Assembly (NCBI RefSeq): GCF_001702265.1
Contig: NZ_MAUE01000004.1
Location: forward strand, 1 to 64,000
Origin: Pseudomonas aylmerensis
GTDB taxonomy: Bacteria > Pseudomonadota > Gammaproteobacteria > Pseudomonadales > Pseudomonadaceae
Direction: 5' to 3'
DNA: 64,000 bases
Part shown: positions 19,204-28,298 of the stretch, one piece after another
How positions within the stretch are numbered: position 1 is the first letter of the stretch
How the letters are laid out: every line of letters starts with the position of its first letter
The notes under the pieces: model-generated
The model's database searches: none
Seen by the model: only the letters and a program-made list of their open reading frames with translations
Told to the model about the DNA's origin: nothing
Made by a program: the position numbers and the translations under genes

Positions 19204-21264
19204 TCAGAAGCTCATGTCCACCTTGGTCCAGAGCGTGCGCCCCGGTTCCTTGATGGCTTGCGGGTCGTTGGCGGGGTAGCCGAAGCCGGCGTTACCCGCC
19301 AGGTTCAGATGCTCGGCGTAGGCCTTGCCAAACAGGTTGTCGACGCCGGTACTGACCTTGAAGTTTTTATTGATGCGGTACGCGGCGTTCAGCGAGAACA
19401 CGCCGAAACCTGCGCTCTTGTCGAAGTCCTTGCCGACCACATTGCCCTTGTTCCGGTCGATACGGTTCTGCGCCGCAACCACGCGCCACAGGGCACCGGC
19501 GCTCCAGTCATCCTCGCTGTAAGTGAGGCCCAGGCGCGCATCCAGGGGCGGCATTTGCGGCAGGGCCTTGCCATCGCTGCTGTTCTTGCCCCAGGCGTAG
19601 GCCAGGGTCGCGTCGGCCTTCCACTGGCGAGTCAGCTTGTAGGCCGCGCCGAGTTCACCGCCCATGATCCGCGCGTCCACATTGCGTGCCTGGGAGGTGG
19701 TGCCCATCATTCCTGGCTGGTAGTCGAACAAGATGAAATCGCGGACCTGGCCGATGTATCCCGAGGCCCAGGCTTCGAGGTCGGCGGTTTTGTATTGGGC
19801 GCCGACGTCGAGTTGGGTGGTCTTCTCCGGCTTTATGCTGTCGAAGGCGTTGACTGAACCGGCCGGGCCGTTGTCCGGGGAAAACAGTTCCCAGTAATCG
19901 GCAAAGCGCTCGGCATGGCCCAGGCCTGCGTAGACGGTAGTCGGGCTGTCTGCCAGGTCGTGTTCAAAGCGCACGAAACCTGACGGCAAAGTGTCGGCGC
20001 GGGATTTGTCGGCGGTCGGGTTGGGGCTGGGCATCATGCCCGCATCGAGGGTTTGCCGGAAATCCTTGGCTGAGGCGCGGTCCAGGCGCGCCCCGGTGAT
20101 CAGGCGGTCGCGGTCGGCGGCGTACCAGGTCAGTTCGCCGAATGCGCCGTAGTTGTGGAAGTTGGCGTCCTTGACCTTGGGCAAATCCTTGTAGGTATCG
20201 ATACCCATGCTGCTGCGCTGGCGATGCTCGTTGGTCTGCGCATCCAGGCCGCCGATCAGTTGCACATCGGCCCAGCGCCAGGTGGCCTTGACCCGCGCAC
20301 CGAGGGTGCGGCGGTCGACGTTGGCGGCCATGGGCCCGGCCATCATCCCGGTGCCGGAGGGCACGCGCAGGCTGTAGTTGTCCATCACATGGTCGGCGTA
20401 GTTGTAGTAGACCTGGGCCTCGACCTTGTCCAGCACGGCGCCGATGTTGGACTTCTCGAAGCGCAGCCCCAGGCTTTCGCGCAGGAATTGCGAACCGTCC
20501 ATGCCGCGTCCGGCGTAGCGCGCTTCGCCATCGCCGCGGCCGGCGGTGAGTTCCAGCAGGGTGTCGGCGTCCGGGGTGAAGCCGACCGCGACGTCGCCAT
20601 TCCATTTGTCGTAGCGCGAGGCGACGGTGTCGTGATTGCCGTCCTTGTAGTCGTCGGCATGCGCCTGGTTGCCGATCACCCGCACATAGCCGAGGGGCCC
20701 GCCGGCCGCCGCATCAATGACCTTGTCGAAGCGCCCGTTGGAGCCGGCCAGCACACTCGCGTTGAGGCGTGTACCGAGTGCGCCGAACTGCTCCGGCTCG
20801 CGCTCGAACAACACGGTGCCGGCAGATGCGCCGGGGCCCCACAGCACGGTTTGCGGGCCCTTGATCACGGTGAGCTTGTCGTAGGTTTCCGGCGAAATGT
20901 AGGAGGTCGGCGCATCCATCCGACCCGGGCAGGCGCCGAGCATCATGCTGCCGTTGGTGAGGATATTCAGGCGCGAGCCGAACATGCCGCGCAGCACCGG
21001 GTCGCCATTGGTGCCGCCGTTGCGCACCAGGGCGAAGCCGGGGATGGTCTTGAGGTAGTCGCCGCCGTCGCTGGCGGGCACCGGCTGGCGCGGGTCCTTG
21101 GGGTTGGTGACCACGGTCAGCGGCGAGCTGGGCGCAATCGCGGTGATCACGGTGGGGCTCAGTTCATGCTCGTCGGCCTGGGCCTGTGGCGCCAGGAGTG
21201 CGCCGCATAAAACGGCGAGCACAGGGGTACATCCCATACGGGTGTCAGCAGAAAACCTGGACAT
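19204..21264 (-). CDS. oprC: TonB-dependent copper receptor, OprC-like
   Basis: Outer-membrane copper receptor of 686 residues. The signal peptide ends near residue 30 (APQAQA). The plug has DGGDYLKTIPGFALVRNGG and the motif GACPGRMDAPTSYISPETYD, whose Cys-x3-Met pair corresponds to the copper ligands described for P. aeruginosa OprC. The barrel ends in a terminal Phe (KVDMSF). The ATG at 21264 has GGAA 6-8 bases upstream; an ATG at 21276 is also possible. It lies after two DUF2946 genes and a PCu(A)C gene, consistent with a copper-uptake operon. Confidence 0.93.
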   Translation of the reverse strand: MSRFSADTRMGCTPVLAVLCGALLAPQAQADEHELSPTVITAIAPSSPLTVVTNPKDPRQPVPASDGGDYLKTIPGFALVRNGGTNGDPVLRGMFGSRLNILTNGSMMLGACPGRMDAPTSYISPETYDKLTVIKGPQTVLWGPGASAGTVLFEREPEQFGALGTRLNASVLAGSNGRFDKVIDAAAGGPLGYVRVIGNQAHADDYKDGNHDTVASRYDKWNGDVAVGFTPDADTLLELTAGRGDGEARYAGRGMDGSQFLRESLGLRFEKSNIGAVLDKVEAQVYYNYADHVMDNYSLRVPSGTGMMAGPMAANVDRRTLGARVKATWRWADVQLIGGLDAQTNEHRQRSSMGIDTYKDLPKVKDANFHNYGAFGELTWYAADRDRLITGARLDRASAKDFRQTLDAGMMPSPNPTADKSRADTLPSGFVRFEHDLADSPTTVYAGLGHAERFADYWELFSPDNGPAGSVNAFDSIKPEKTTQLDVGAQYKTADLEAWASGYIGQVRDFILFDYQPGMMGTTSQARNVDARIMGGELGAAYKLTRQWKADATLAYAWGKNSSDGKALPQMPPLDARLGLTYSEDDWSAGALWRVVAAQNRIDRNKGNVVGKDFDKSAGFGVFSLNAAYRINKNFKVSTGVDNLFGKAYAEHLNLAGNAGFGYPANDPQAIKEPGRTLWTKVDMSF

Positions 21265-21357
21265 GACAAATTCCATCAATCAATCGTAAACAACACGGCC
21301 AGCAGCCTGCGGCTGTCTGTCTAAAGTCGGCCGGGGTGAAGTAACGGTGCTCGGTGC

Positions 21358-21759
21358 CTACGAGACGATGGGCGGCGCGCGGCTGCGGGCGCCGGGGAAG
21401 ATGCTCTGCCGGGCATGACCCAGGCGTGGGGCGGGGGTGAGGGCGTTGGCCGGCGGTGGGTTACCGAGGCTGAGGTAGGACACGCTGCCCGGCAGCGCGG
21501 GGCAACTGAACAGCAGGCTGCAATAGCCGCATTTTTCCCAGAGGACGTGATGTTCGTCGGCGGTTTTTTTCGGTTGCGGCTCGCCATGGCAGCTCGGCAT
21601 GTCCATGGACATTTCCATGGACATGCCGACGTGATGGTCCATCGGCATCGCCTGGGAAATCAGCGGACCGATAAAAATCATCAGCATGGCGAACAGGCTG
21701 ATCCAACTGCCGCGCATCACGCGGTGGCGGGGGGACAACCTGGCGCGAGGGGCGCCCAT
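21358..21759 (-). CDS. DUF2946 family protein, Met/His/Cys-rich
   Basis: Small exported or membrane-anchored protein of 133 residues. A hydrophobic stretch covers residues 17-37. It is followed by MPMDHHVGMSMEMSMDMP and CGYCSLLFSC, both suited to binding copper. It lies 11 bp after the PCu(A)C gene and about 93 bp before oprC on the same strand. Family function is unknown; a role in periplasmic copper delivery is inferred from composition and context. Confidence 0.85.
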   Translation of the reverse strand: MGAPRARLSPRHRVMRGSWISLFAMLMIFIGPLISQAMPMDHHVGMSMEMSMDMPSCHGEPQPKKTADEHHVLWEKCGYCSLLFSCPALPGSVSYLSLGNPPPANALTPAPRLGHARQSIFPGARSRAPPIVS

Positions 21760-21770
21760 CGAGTGTCTGC

Positions 21771-22253
21771 CTACTGGGCGTGCTTATGCTCGTTGGGGGC
21801 CGTCGGCGGCACTTTTTGCACCGACACTTCGACTTCGACCTTGCCGGCTTTTTCGAAGGTCAGGGTCAGCGGGAACTGTTTGCCATCGGCCAGCAGGCTG
21901 CGGTCCTTGAGGCCCAGCAGCATCACGTGATACGCCATCGGCGCGAAGGTCAGGTCGCCCTTGGCCGGCACCGCGACGCTGGTCACTTGCTGCATCTTCA
22001 TCAAGTCGCCCTGCATCACGTGCTCGTGCAACTCGGCTTTTTCCGCCACGGGCGTGTCGACGCTGAGCAGGCGGTCCTGTGTCTCGCCGGTGTTATGAAT
22101 CACGAAATACGCCGCGACGGTCGGCGCATTCGGCGGCAACTCCTGGGACCAGGGATCGCTGACCAACAGGTCGCCGGCCTTGTAGTCATCGGCATTGGCA
22201 GCAACGCACACCGGCAGCAGCAACGCAGCCAGAAGCAGGGAAGATTTGAGCAT
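21771..22253 (-). CDS. Periplasmic copper chaperone, PCu(A)C family
   Basis: Copper(I) chaperone of 160 residues. The signal peptide ends near residue 22 (AANA). The ligand pattern is HEHVM, then MKMQQV, then APMAYHVMLLGL, matching the H-x10-M-x21-H-x-M scheme of the family with the usual spacing. The C-terminus is His-rich (NEHKHAQ). It sits between the two DUF2946 genes. In other bacteria these proteins deliver copper to cytochrome oxidase; here the target could be that or the uptake system itself. Confidence 0.92.
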   Translation of the reverse strand: MLKSSLLLAALLLPVCVAANADDYKAGDLLVSDPWSQELPPNAPTVAAYFVIHNTGETQDRLLSVDTPVAEKAELHEHVMQGDLMKMQQVTSVAVPAKGDLTFAPMAYHVMLLGLKDRSLLADGKQFPLTLTFEKAGKVEVEVSVQKVPPTAPNEHKHAQ

Positions 22254-22300
22254 GGCAGTTCTCCAGAACGGTTCTAAACGCAGTTCACTTGCGAAGAAAA

Positions 22301-22696
22301 TCAGACCGTCGGAGAGGCGCGGGGGTTGAGGCTTGGCCATTGCTGGCGCGGGGTAGGGTTACGCAATACCGGCGGCGGCAGGCTCTGCACCGCCTCGAAC
22401 CGCGTGACATACAACTGCGGCACATGCCCCGGCAACGCCACCCACGGCGCCGAGCCCGAGCAACACCAGCAATGCTGCATGGTGGAGTGATCGTCCTGCT
22501 GCGGCGCCGGAATCTCCAGCTTGCCCAGGGCAATCGTCTTCAGGCTGGCGCCGTTGGACGAACAGAAACTGCCCCACAGCAACTGCTGCACCGGGTCCTG
22601 GGATTGTTGCATTGCACTGGCCATCGGCATGGCAAAGGCATTGAACAGCACTGCAAGGCAGGCGATCCAGGCAATTGCAAAGCGTTGACGGGCCAT
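22301..22696 (-). CDS. DUF2946 family protein, first gene of the copper cluster
   Basis: Secreted-type protein of 131 residues. A signal-like segment spans residues 5-28, and HCWCCSG near residue 76 is a likely metal site. The ATG at 22696 is preferred over a TTG three codons earlier. It is the most upstream gene of the minus-strand copper cluster, with about 170 bp of non-coding DNA before the next repeat. I see no convincing CueR or CopR box there. Confidence 0.82.
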   Translation of the reverse strand: MARQRFAIAWIACLAVLFNAFAMPMASAMQQSQDPVQQLLWGSFCSSNGASLKTIALGKLEIPAPQQDDHSTMQHCWCCSGSAPWVALPGHVPQLYVTRFEAVQSLPPPVLRNPTPRQQWPSLNPRASPTV

Positions 22697-22866
22697 GGCG
22701 GACAATCCGTAGGGTTAAACGATCAGGGGGGTATTTAGCCTGATCGGGGGGGATAAGTAAAAAGGGGCGGTGTGATTTGGTGTCGCAGTGACTAGCTTGA
22801 GGATAGACCGGAACCACAGATTGCCAATTTTTCAGACCAGGCGCGAAATCCTGCATGACGCTGAAC

Positions 22867-22957
22867 CCTGTGGGAGCTGGCTTGCCTGCGATGCAGACGA
22901 CTCGGTCCAGCAGCTGGGGCGAGGTGATGCTATCGCAGGCAAGCCAGCTCCCACAGG
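22867..22957. repeat. REP palindrome pair upstream of the copper cluster
   Basis: CCTGTGGGAGCTGGCTTGCC faces GGCAAGCCAGCTCCCACAGG exactly. It lies in the 599-bp region 22697-23295 between the divergent copper and DUF6124 genes. The rest of that gap holds only the leader features listed separately. Confidence 0.8.
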
Positions 22958-23055
22958 TTGGACTATGCCCGACTCGACTGTGGGGGGCTTCAGCAGAAAC
23001 GTCCGACAGCTTTTTGAGGTTGTCCCTAGGACACTCAATCTCTAGTCTCCGTACA

Positions 23056-23073
23056 CCGCTGAAAACTCAGCGG
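23056..23073. other. Short perfect hairpin in the DUF6124 leader region
   Basis: CCGCTGA and TCAGCGG pair around AAAC, a tetraloop stem of 7 bp. It lies 90 bp before the larger structured element and may be part of the same leader. Confidence 0.45.
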
Positions 23074-23164
23074 ACGGGCGTCGCGGCCCGGATTCCTATT
23101 GGACACTGAGCGTCATCGTCTGCTTTCAGTTGGCGCTTTTTTATCGTCTACTGTGCGGCGCTAT

Positions 23165-23242
23165 GGTGGCTGTACGCGGGATACCTTCGGGTATGCCGGG
23201 TTTCCTGAGGACCGGTCCGCGAACCTGCGTACAGCTGCCACC
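23165..23242 (+). promoter_or_regulatory. Structured leader element upstream of the DUF6124 gene
   Basis: GGTGGC-TGTACGC at 23165-23177 pairs with GCGTACA-GCT-GCCACC at 23227-23242, giving a 13-bp stem with a 3-base bulge. Inside it ATACC-TTCG-GGTAT (23181-23194) forms a UUCG-capped hairpin. GGTTTCC-TGA-GGACC forms a second arm. The result is a three-way-junction-like fold ending 53 bases before the start codon. I recall similar elements before other small DUF3077/DUF6124 genes of pseudomonads but know no name or function. Confidence 0.55.
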
Positions 23243-23295
23243 CCCTATCGCGTCGCGGCGATCAGTGGCAGCTCCATTTCCTTAGGAGTTCCACA

Positions 23296-23547
23296 ATGAT
23301 CAAACCCACCCCCAATCCTCCCATCCGGCTATTCACCGTGGCCGATGGAATCAGCACTGAAGACCTTTTGGTCAACCTCAGCGAAACACTCGCTTCAGCC
23401 AATGCACTGAGTTGCGACATTGCCTTCAACCTGGAAGGCGCACCGCGCGAGGAATTGCTTGGCGTTGCGCAGTTGATCGAGCTGGCGCAATTGCTCGCTG
23501 ACCGTGTGCACGATGGTGTCGGACAGGCGACAGCCACGATCAACTGA
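23296..23547 (+). CDS. DUF6124 family protein
   Basis: Small cytoplasmic protein of 83 residues. It begins MIKPTPNPP, continues with LFTVADGISTEDLLVNLSETLASAN and ends in helices around LIELAQLLADRV. This matches the pattern of the DUF6124/DUF3077 family, abundant and multicopy in fluorescent pseudomonads and of unknown function. AGGAG lies 7 bases before the ATG. A leader reading frame opening with TTG at 23099 ends in an ATGA overlap with this start; whether it is translated is unknown. Confidence 0.85.
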   Translation: MIKPTPNPPIRLFTVADGISTEDLLVNLSETLASANALSCDIAFNLEGAPREELLGVAQLIELAQLLADRVHDGVGQATATIN

Positions 23548-23562
23548 AGGCCCGCTGCAATC

Positions 23563-23645
23563 TGTAGGAGCCGGCTTGCCGGCGATGAGGCCATCGAGGT
23601 CGGCGGCGGGTTTTCGGGCGTCATCGCTGGCAAGCCAGCGCCTAT
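23563..23645. repeat. REP pair overlapping the cobK stop codon
   Basis: TGTAGGAGCCGGCTTGCCGG faces GCTGGCAAGCCAGCGCCTA. The right arm runs into the cobK stop (TAG at 23642-23644), so the last codon of cobK lies in the repeat. Confidence 0.75.
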
Positions 23646-24361
23646 AGTGAATGCAGTGCCTGTAAAACCGCGTCTACGCGGGTAAACTCCCGGTCCACCG
23701 CAACCAACACCGGCCGTTTCAACACCAAGACCGGCACGCCACGCTCGCGCGCCACTTCCAGTTTCGGCTCGGTGGCGGTGCTACCGCTGTTCTTGCTGAT
23801 CAACACATCAATCCCGCGCCGTGCAAACAACGCGCGTTCGTCTTCGAGCAGAAACGGCCCACGTGCGCCGATCACTTCGCAACGTTCATTCCCCGGATAC
23901 GTGTCTAGCGCGCGTAGCGTCCAGAATTGGTCGGCAGGGATTTCATCGAGGTGCTGCAGCGGCTCGCGACCCAGCGTGAACAGCGGCCGCTTGAAGGGTT
24001 TCAAAGCGTCGATCAGCTCGGCCCAGTCAGCGACCTCACGCCAGTTATCCCCCTGCTGCGGCTGCCACGCCGGGCGTCGCAGCGCCCAGCAGGGGATGCC
24101 GCTGATCTGCGCGGCCTCGGCGGCATTGCGGCTGATCTGCGCCGCATAGGGGTGGGTTGCATCGAGGATCAGGCTGATGCCTTCATCCCGGACAAACTGG
24201 GCCAAGCCCCCAGCGCCGCCGTAACCGCCAACACGCACGTGGCAGGTCAGGTCAGTGGACACGCGCCCAACCCCGGCCAAACTGTAGACATGCTCCGGCC
24301 CCAAAGTCCGTGCGATAGCCAGCGCTTCGGTCACGCCGCCCAACAGCAAGATGCGTTTCAT
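23642..24361 (-). CDS. cobK: Precorrin-6A reductase
   Basis: NADPH-dependent reductase of the aerobic cobalamin pathway (precorrin-6A to 6B), 239 residues. The N-terminal [10 protein letters not shown] nucleotide region and [14 protein letters not shown] near residue 67 are family hallmarks. The ATG at 24361 overlaps the cobL stop by 4 bp. In P. aeruginosa I recall cbiD between cobL and cobK; it is absent here. Confidence 0.95.
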   Translation of the reverse strand: MKRILLLGGVTEALAIARTLGPEHVYSLAGVGRVSTDLTCHVRVGGYGGAGGLAQFVRDEGISLILDATHPYAAQISRNAAEAAQISGIPCWALRRPAWQPQQGDNWREVADWAELIDALKPFKRPLFTLGREPLQHLDEIPADQFWTLRALDTYPGNERCEVIGARGPFLLEDERALFARRGIDVLISKNSGSTATEPKLEVARERGVPVLVLKRPVLVAVDREFTRVDAVLQALHSL

Positions 24362-25563
24362 AGCGGCTTGACCACTTCCAGCAGGGTAATCGGCAGCGCC
24401 TGGCGCCACGTATCAAACGCCCCCAACGGCTGGGCCTGGGCCACGTGGATGCGGGTCAGTTCGCCGCCGTGCTCCGCGCGCCAGTTCATCAGGGTCATTT
24501 CGCTCTGCAGGGTCACGGCGTTGGCCACCAGCCGACCGCCAGGACGCAGGTGTTGCCAGCAGATGTCGAGCACGCCGTCGCGGGTAACGCCGCCGCCGAT
24601 AAAGATCGCGTCCGGTGCTTCTAGGCCGTTGAGCGCTTGCGGCGCGGTGCCGCGGATCAGTTGCAGGCCGGGCACGCCGAGGGCATCGCGGTTGTGTTCG
24701 ATCAGGTCCTGGCGGCCTGCATCGGCTTCAATCGCCAGCGCACGGCAGCTCGGGTGCGCGCGCATCCATTCGATGCCGATGGAGCCGCTGCCCGCGCCCA
24801 CATCCCAGAGCAGCTCACCGGGCATCGGCGCGAGGCGGGCGAGGGTAATGGCGCGCACATCGCGCTTGGTCAGTTGGCCATCGTGTTGGAAGGCTGAGTC
24901 GGGCAGGCCCGCCAGGCGTGACAGGCGTGGTGTTTCGCTGGAAGCCAGGCAATCGATGGCGACCAGGTTCAAATCGGCGACGCGAGCGTGTTGCCAATCC
25001 CCAGCCAGCCCGTCAATGCGCCTTTCATCCACGCCGCCCAGATGTTCAAACACGCTCAACCGGCTGGGCCCGAACCCGGATTCAGCCAACGACGCGGCAA
25101 TCAATGCAGGACTGTTGCCGTCATTGCTCAACACCAGCAACCGCACGCCGGTCGCCAGATGCGCATTCAGCGCCGCCAAGGGCCGGGCCACCACGGACAG
25201 CGTCACCACCTCCTGCAACGGCCAGCCCAACCGCGCCGCCGCCAGGGACACCGATGAAGGCGCCGGCAAAACCAGCAGCTCGGCAGCCGCCACCTGCCGC
25301 GCCAAACTGGCGCCCACGCCGTAGAACATCGGGTCGCCGCTGGCCAGCACGCACACCGGTTCGCCACGTCGCGCCAGCACCGGCTCCAGGGAGAACGGGC
25401 TCGGCCACAACTGTCGCTCGCCGCGAATACACACCGGCAACAGGTCCAGCTGGCGTTGGCCGCCTATAATCCGGGTGGCGCGCAACAGGGCATGCCGGGC
25501 ATTCCTGCCCAGCCCCTTGAAGCCGTCTTCACCGATGCCTACAACCGTCAGCCAGGGCGACAT
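24358..25563 (-). CDS. cobL: Precorrin-6B C5,15-methyltransferase (decarboxylating)
   Basis: Two-domain enzyme of 401 residues that methylates C5 and C15 and decarboxylates precorrin-6B. The N-terminal CbiE half begins [12 protein letters not shown]. The C-terminal CbiT half has the SAM loop [16 protein letters not shown] near residue 234 and [14 protein letters not shown]. It is divergent from cobG, with about 95 bp between the chosen starts. No B12 riboswitch is visible in that gap. Confidence 0.95.
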   Translation of the reverse strand: MSPWLTVVGIGEDGFKGLGRNARHALLRATRIIGGQRQLDLLPVCIRGERQLWPSPFSLEPVLARRGEPVCVLASGDPMFYGVGASLARQVAAAELLVLPAPSSVSLAAARLGWPLQEVVTLSVVARPLAALNAHLATGVRLLVLSNDGNSPALIAASLAESGFGPSRLSVFEHLGGVDERRIDGLAGDWQHARVADLNLVAIDCLASSETPRLSRLAGLPDSAFQHDGQLTKRDVRAITLARLAPMPGELLWDVGAGSGSIGIEWMRAHPSCRALAIEADAGRQDLIEHNRDALGVPGLQLIRGTAPQALNGLEAPDAIFIGGGVTRDGVLDICWQHLRPGGRLVANAVTLQSEMTLMNWRAEHGGELTRIHVAQAQPLGAFDTWRQALPITLLEVVKPL

Positions 25564-25658
25564 ATGAATTCCTTGAACGACATCCGACGGGCAGGCTTTT
25601 CATGCCGCCGGACAAAGCAGGCATAATACCGCGCCTTGACCCGTTAACCGGTAGCCCC

Positions 25659-26948
25659 GTGAACCCAACGCCCGCTCTGAATACCTTGCGCCCCTCGGCT
25701 TGTCCGGGGTTGCTGCGTATCGTCCAGGCGCTGGACGGCGGCATTTGCCGGATCAAACTGGCCGGCGGTTCGATCACGGCGGCCCAGGCCAACGCTGTGG
25801 CAGACGCGGCCCACGCCTATGCCGGCGGGGTGATCGAGGCCACCAACCGCGCCAACCTGCAGATTCGTGGGATCGGCGCCGAGCAGCAAGCCTTGATCGC
25901 CCTGCTGCTCGCCGCAGGCCTGGGGCCCAGCAATGCCGCCGGCGACGATGTGCGCAACCTGATGCTCAGCCCCAGCGCGGGTATCGACCCGCAGATGCTG
26001 TTCGACACGCGCCCATTGGCAGACCAGATCCTGGCCACCCTGCAAAGCCATCCGCGTTTTCATGAGTTGTCGGCCAAGTTCGCCGTGCAGCTGGATGGCG
26101 GGGAGGCCCTGGCGATGCTCGAGCATCATCATGACCTGTGGCTGTCGGCGTTCGTACGCAAGGGCGAGACGCTCCTGGCGTTCGGCCTGGCAGGCTGTCC
26201 GGGGCTGGATGCGCCGCTGGCGGCCGTGCCTCTGGCGCAAGGCCATGCACTGGTGGTGGCCGTGCTGGATGCGTTTCTGGACCTCGCCACGCCAGAACAG
26301 ACGCGCATGCGCCATCTGCCTGTGGATAACTTAATGAGCCGTCTGGATCTGCCGCTGCTGCCAGTCGACGGCTTCAATCGCCCGCCCAGTGGTGCCTTGC
26401 TGCATCTCGGCACTTATCCACAGACGCAGAAAAACCAGTTCTACGTCGCTGCCATCGCCCCCTTGGGGCGCCTGAATGCGGCGATGCTCAAGGGCGCCGC
26501 ACAACTCGCCAGCGAGTACGGCGACGGCACCCTGCGTTTCACTCCTTGGCAGGGTGTGCTGTTGCCCAACATCGAAAAGCCCCACGCGGTGACCGAGCGC
26601 CTGGCGCAGTTGGGCTTCCTCTGCTCGGTCGACCAACCGCTGGCGCACATGACTGCCTGCACCGGCTCCAGCGGCTGCGGCAAGGCCTTGGCCGACACCA
26701 AGGCCGACGCGGTGCAACTCGCCGCCTTGCAACCCGGCCATGACGTGCACCTGTCCGGTTGCCCACGTTCCTGCGCCGCCGCGCACACGGCGCCGGTCAC
26801 CTTGCTGGCGGTGAGCCCCGGCCACTACGACCTGTATTTTCGCGATGCAGCCCACGCCGGTTTCGGCCGGCTGCACGCGCGCACTCTTTCTATTGAAGCG
26901 GCGGGCGCCCTGCTGCGCGCTCGCCCACGGAGCAACACCGATGATTGA
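25659..26948 (+). CDS. cobG: Precorrin-3B synthase
   Basis: Oxygen-dependent monooxygenase making precorrin-3B, 429 residues from the GTG at 25659. It belongs to the sulfite/nitrite reductase family: RPSACPGLLRI and EATNRANLQIRG near the start, and the cluster ligands TGSSGCGKA and HLSGCPRSCAAAHTA near residues 337-375. The frame also opens with an ATG at 25602. I prefer the GTG because homology begins at RPSACPG and a CATAAT -10-like hexamer at 25622 lies between the two. Its presence marks the aerobic route. Confidence 0.93.
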   Translation: MNPTPALNTLRPSACPGLLRIVQALDGGICRIKLAGGSITAAQANAVADAAHAYAGGVIEATNRANLQIRGIGAEQQALIALLLAAGLGPSNAAGDDVRNLMLSPSAGIDPQMLFDTRPLADQILATLQSHPRFHELSAKFAVQLDGGEALAMLEHHHDLWLSAFVRKGETLLAFGLAGCPGLDAPLAAVPLAQGHALVVAVLDAFLDLATPEQTRMRHLPVDNLMSRLDLPLLPVDGFNRPPSGALLHLGTYPQTQKNQFYVAAIAPLGRLNAAMLKGAAQLASEYGDGTLRFTPWQGVLLPNIEKPHAVTERLAQLGFLCSVDQPLAHMTACTGSSGCGKALADTKADAVQLAALQPGHDVHLSGCPRSCAAAHTAPVTLLAVSPGHYDLYFRDAAHAGFGRLHARTLSIEAAGALLRARPRSNTDD

Positions 26949-27567
26949 TTACATCCGCGACGGTCAGGAGATCTATCGCAACTCCTTCGCCATTATTCGC
27001 GCGGAAGCCAAATTGGACCGTATCCCGGCTGATCTGGAGAAACTCGCGGTGCGCGTGATTCATGCATGCGGCATGGTCGAGGCCATCGATGGCCTGCAGT
27101 TCTCTGAAGGCGCAGGCAAGGCCGGCCGCGATGCACTGGCCGCCGGTGCACCGATTCTGTGTGATGCGCGGATGGTCTCCGAAGGCGTGACCCGCGCGCG
27201 GCTGCCGGCCAACAATGCCGTGATCTGCACCCTGCGCGACGACAGCGTGCCGGAGTTGGCGCGCGAGCTGGGCAACACGCGCTCTGCGGCTGCGCTGGAA
27301 CTGTGGCGTCCGCACCTGGAAGGCAGCGTGGTGGTGATCGGCAACGCGCCGACCGCCTTGTTCTACCTGCTGGAAATGCTCGACGCCGGCGCACCGAAGC
27401 CGGCGTTGATCCTTGGTTTCCCGGTTGGTTTTGTCGGCGCTGCCGAGTCCAAGGCGATGCTGGCCGCCGACAGCCGTGGCGTGCCGTTCGTGATCATGCA
27501 AGGCCGCCTGGGCGGCAGTGCGATGGCCGCCGCTGCGGTGAACGCCCTGGCCACGGAGGTCGAATAA
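26941..27567 (+). CDS. cobH: Precorrin-8X methylmutase
   Basis: CbiC/CobH family isomerase converting precorrin-8X to hydrogenobyrinate, 208 residues. The catalytic His is in [13 protein letters not shown] near residue 40, followed by [15 protein letters not shown]. It starts inside the end of cobG (8-bp overlap) and its stop overlaps the cobI start, showing tight coupling. Confidence 0.95.
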   Translation: MIDYIRDGQEIYRNSFAIIRAEAKLDRIPADLEKLAVRVIHACGMVEAIDGLQFSEGAGKAGRDALAAGAPILCDARMVSEGVTRARLPANNAVICTLRDDSVPELARELGNTRSAAALELWRPHLEGSVVVIGNAPTALFYLLEMLDAGAPKPALILGFPVGFVGAAESKAMLAADSRGVPFVIMQGRLGGSAMAAAAVNALATEVE

Positions 27568-28298
27568 TGCCGGTACGCGGACGTTTGATTGGCCTGGGCG
27601 TGGGCCCCGGTGACCCCGAGTTGATCACCCTCAAGGCCCTGCGCCTGCTGCGTGAATCACCGGTGGTGGCGTACTTCGTGGCCAAGGGCAAGAAGGGCAA
27701 CGCCTTCGGCATTATCGAAGACCACCTGGTCGCGCAGCAGACCCTGATGCCGCTGGTGTACCCGGTAACCACCGAGATACTCCCGGCGCCGCTGTCGTAC
27801 GAGCAAGTCATCAGCGACTTCTACGACGCTGCCAGCCTCGACGTGGCCGCGCACCTGGACGCCGGCCGCGACGTGGCGGTGATCTGCGAAGGCGATCCGT
27901 TCTTCTACGGCTCCTACATGTACCTGCACGACCGCCTGGCCGAGCGGTATGAGGCCCAGGTCATTCCCGGCGTGTGCTCGATGCTCGGCGGTGCCTCGGT
28001 ACTCGGCGCGCCGCTGGTGTATCGCAACCAGAGCCTGTCGGTGCTCTCGGGCGTGTTGCCCCATGATGACCTCAAGCGCCGCCTGGCAGATGCCGACGCG
28101 GCGGTGATCATGAAGCTGGGTCGCAACTTCCCCAAGGTGCGCCAGGTGCTCGAAGAACTCGGCCTGGCCGAGCGCGCGCTGTATGTGGAGCGCGCGACCA
28201 TGGCCAACCAGAAAATCGTGCCACTGGATCAGGTAGAGCCGATGTCTTCGCCGTACTTCTCGCTGATCATCGTGCCCGGTGAACGGTGGCAAGGTTGA
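27567..28298 (+). CDS. cobI: Precorrin-2 C20-methyltransferase
   Basis: SAM-dependent methyltransferase of 243 residues acting on precorrin-2. Signatures are [18 protein letters not shown] at the start, [17 protein letters not shown] near residue 110 and PGVCSML near residue 132. The start and stop codons each share a base with the neighbouring genes (TAATG and TGATG junctions). Residues of the corrin methyltransferase family are intact. Confidence 0.96.
   Translation: MPVRGRLIGLGVGPGDPELITLKALRLLRESPVVAYFVAKGKKGNAFGIIEDHLVAQQTLMPLVYPVTTEILPAPLSYEQVISDFYDAASLDVAAHLDAGRDVAVICEGDPFFYGSYMYLHDRLAERYEAQVIPGVCSMLGGASVLGAPLVYRNQSLSVLSGVLPHDDLKRRLADADAAVIMKLGRNFPKVRQVLEELGLAERALYVERATMANQKIVPLDQVEPMSSPYFSLIIVPGERWQG

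Noticed and set aside
25564..25658. Possible cobalamin riboswitch in the cobL-cobG gap
   Set aside because: The 95 bp are too short for the full B12 riboswitch and I find no B12 box.
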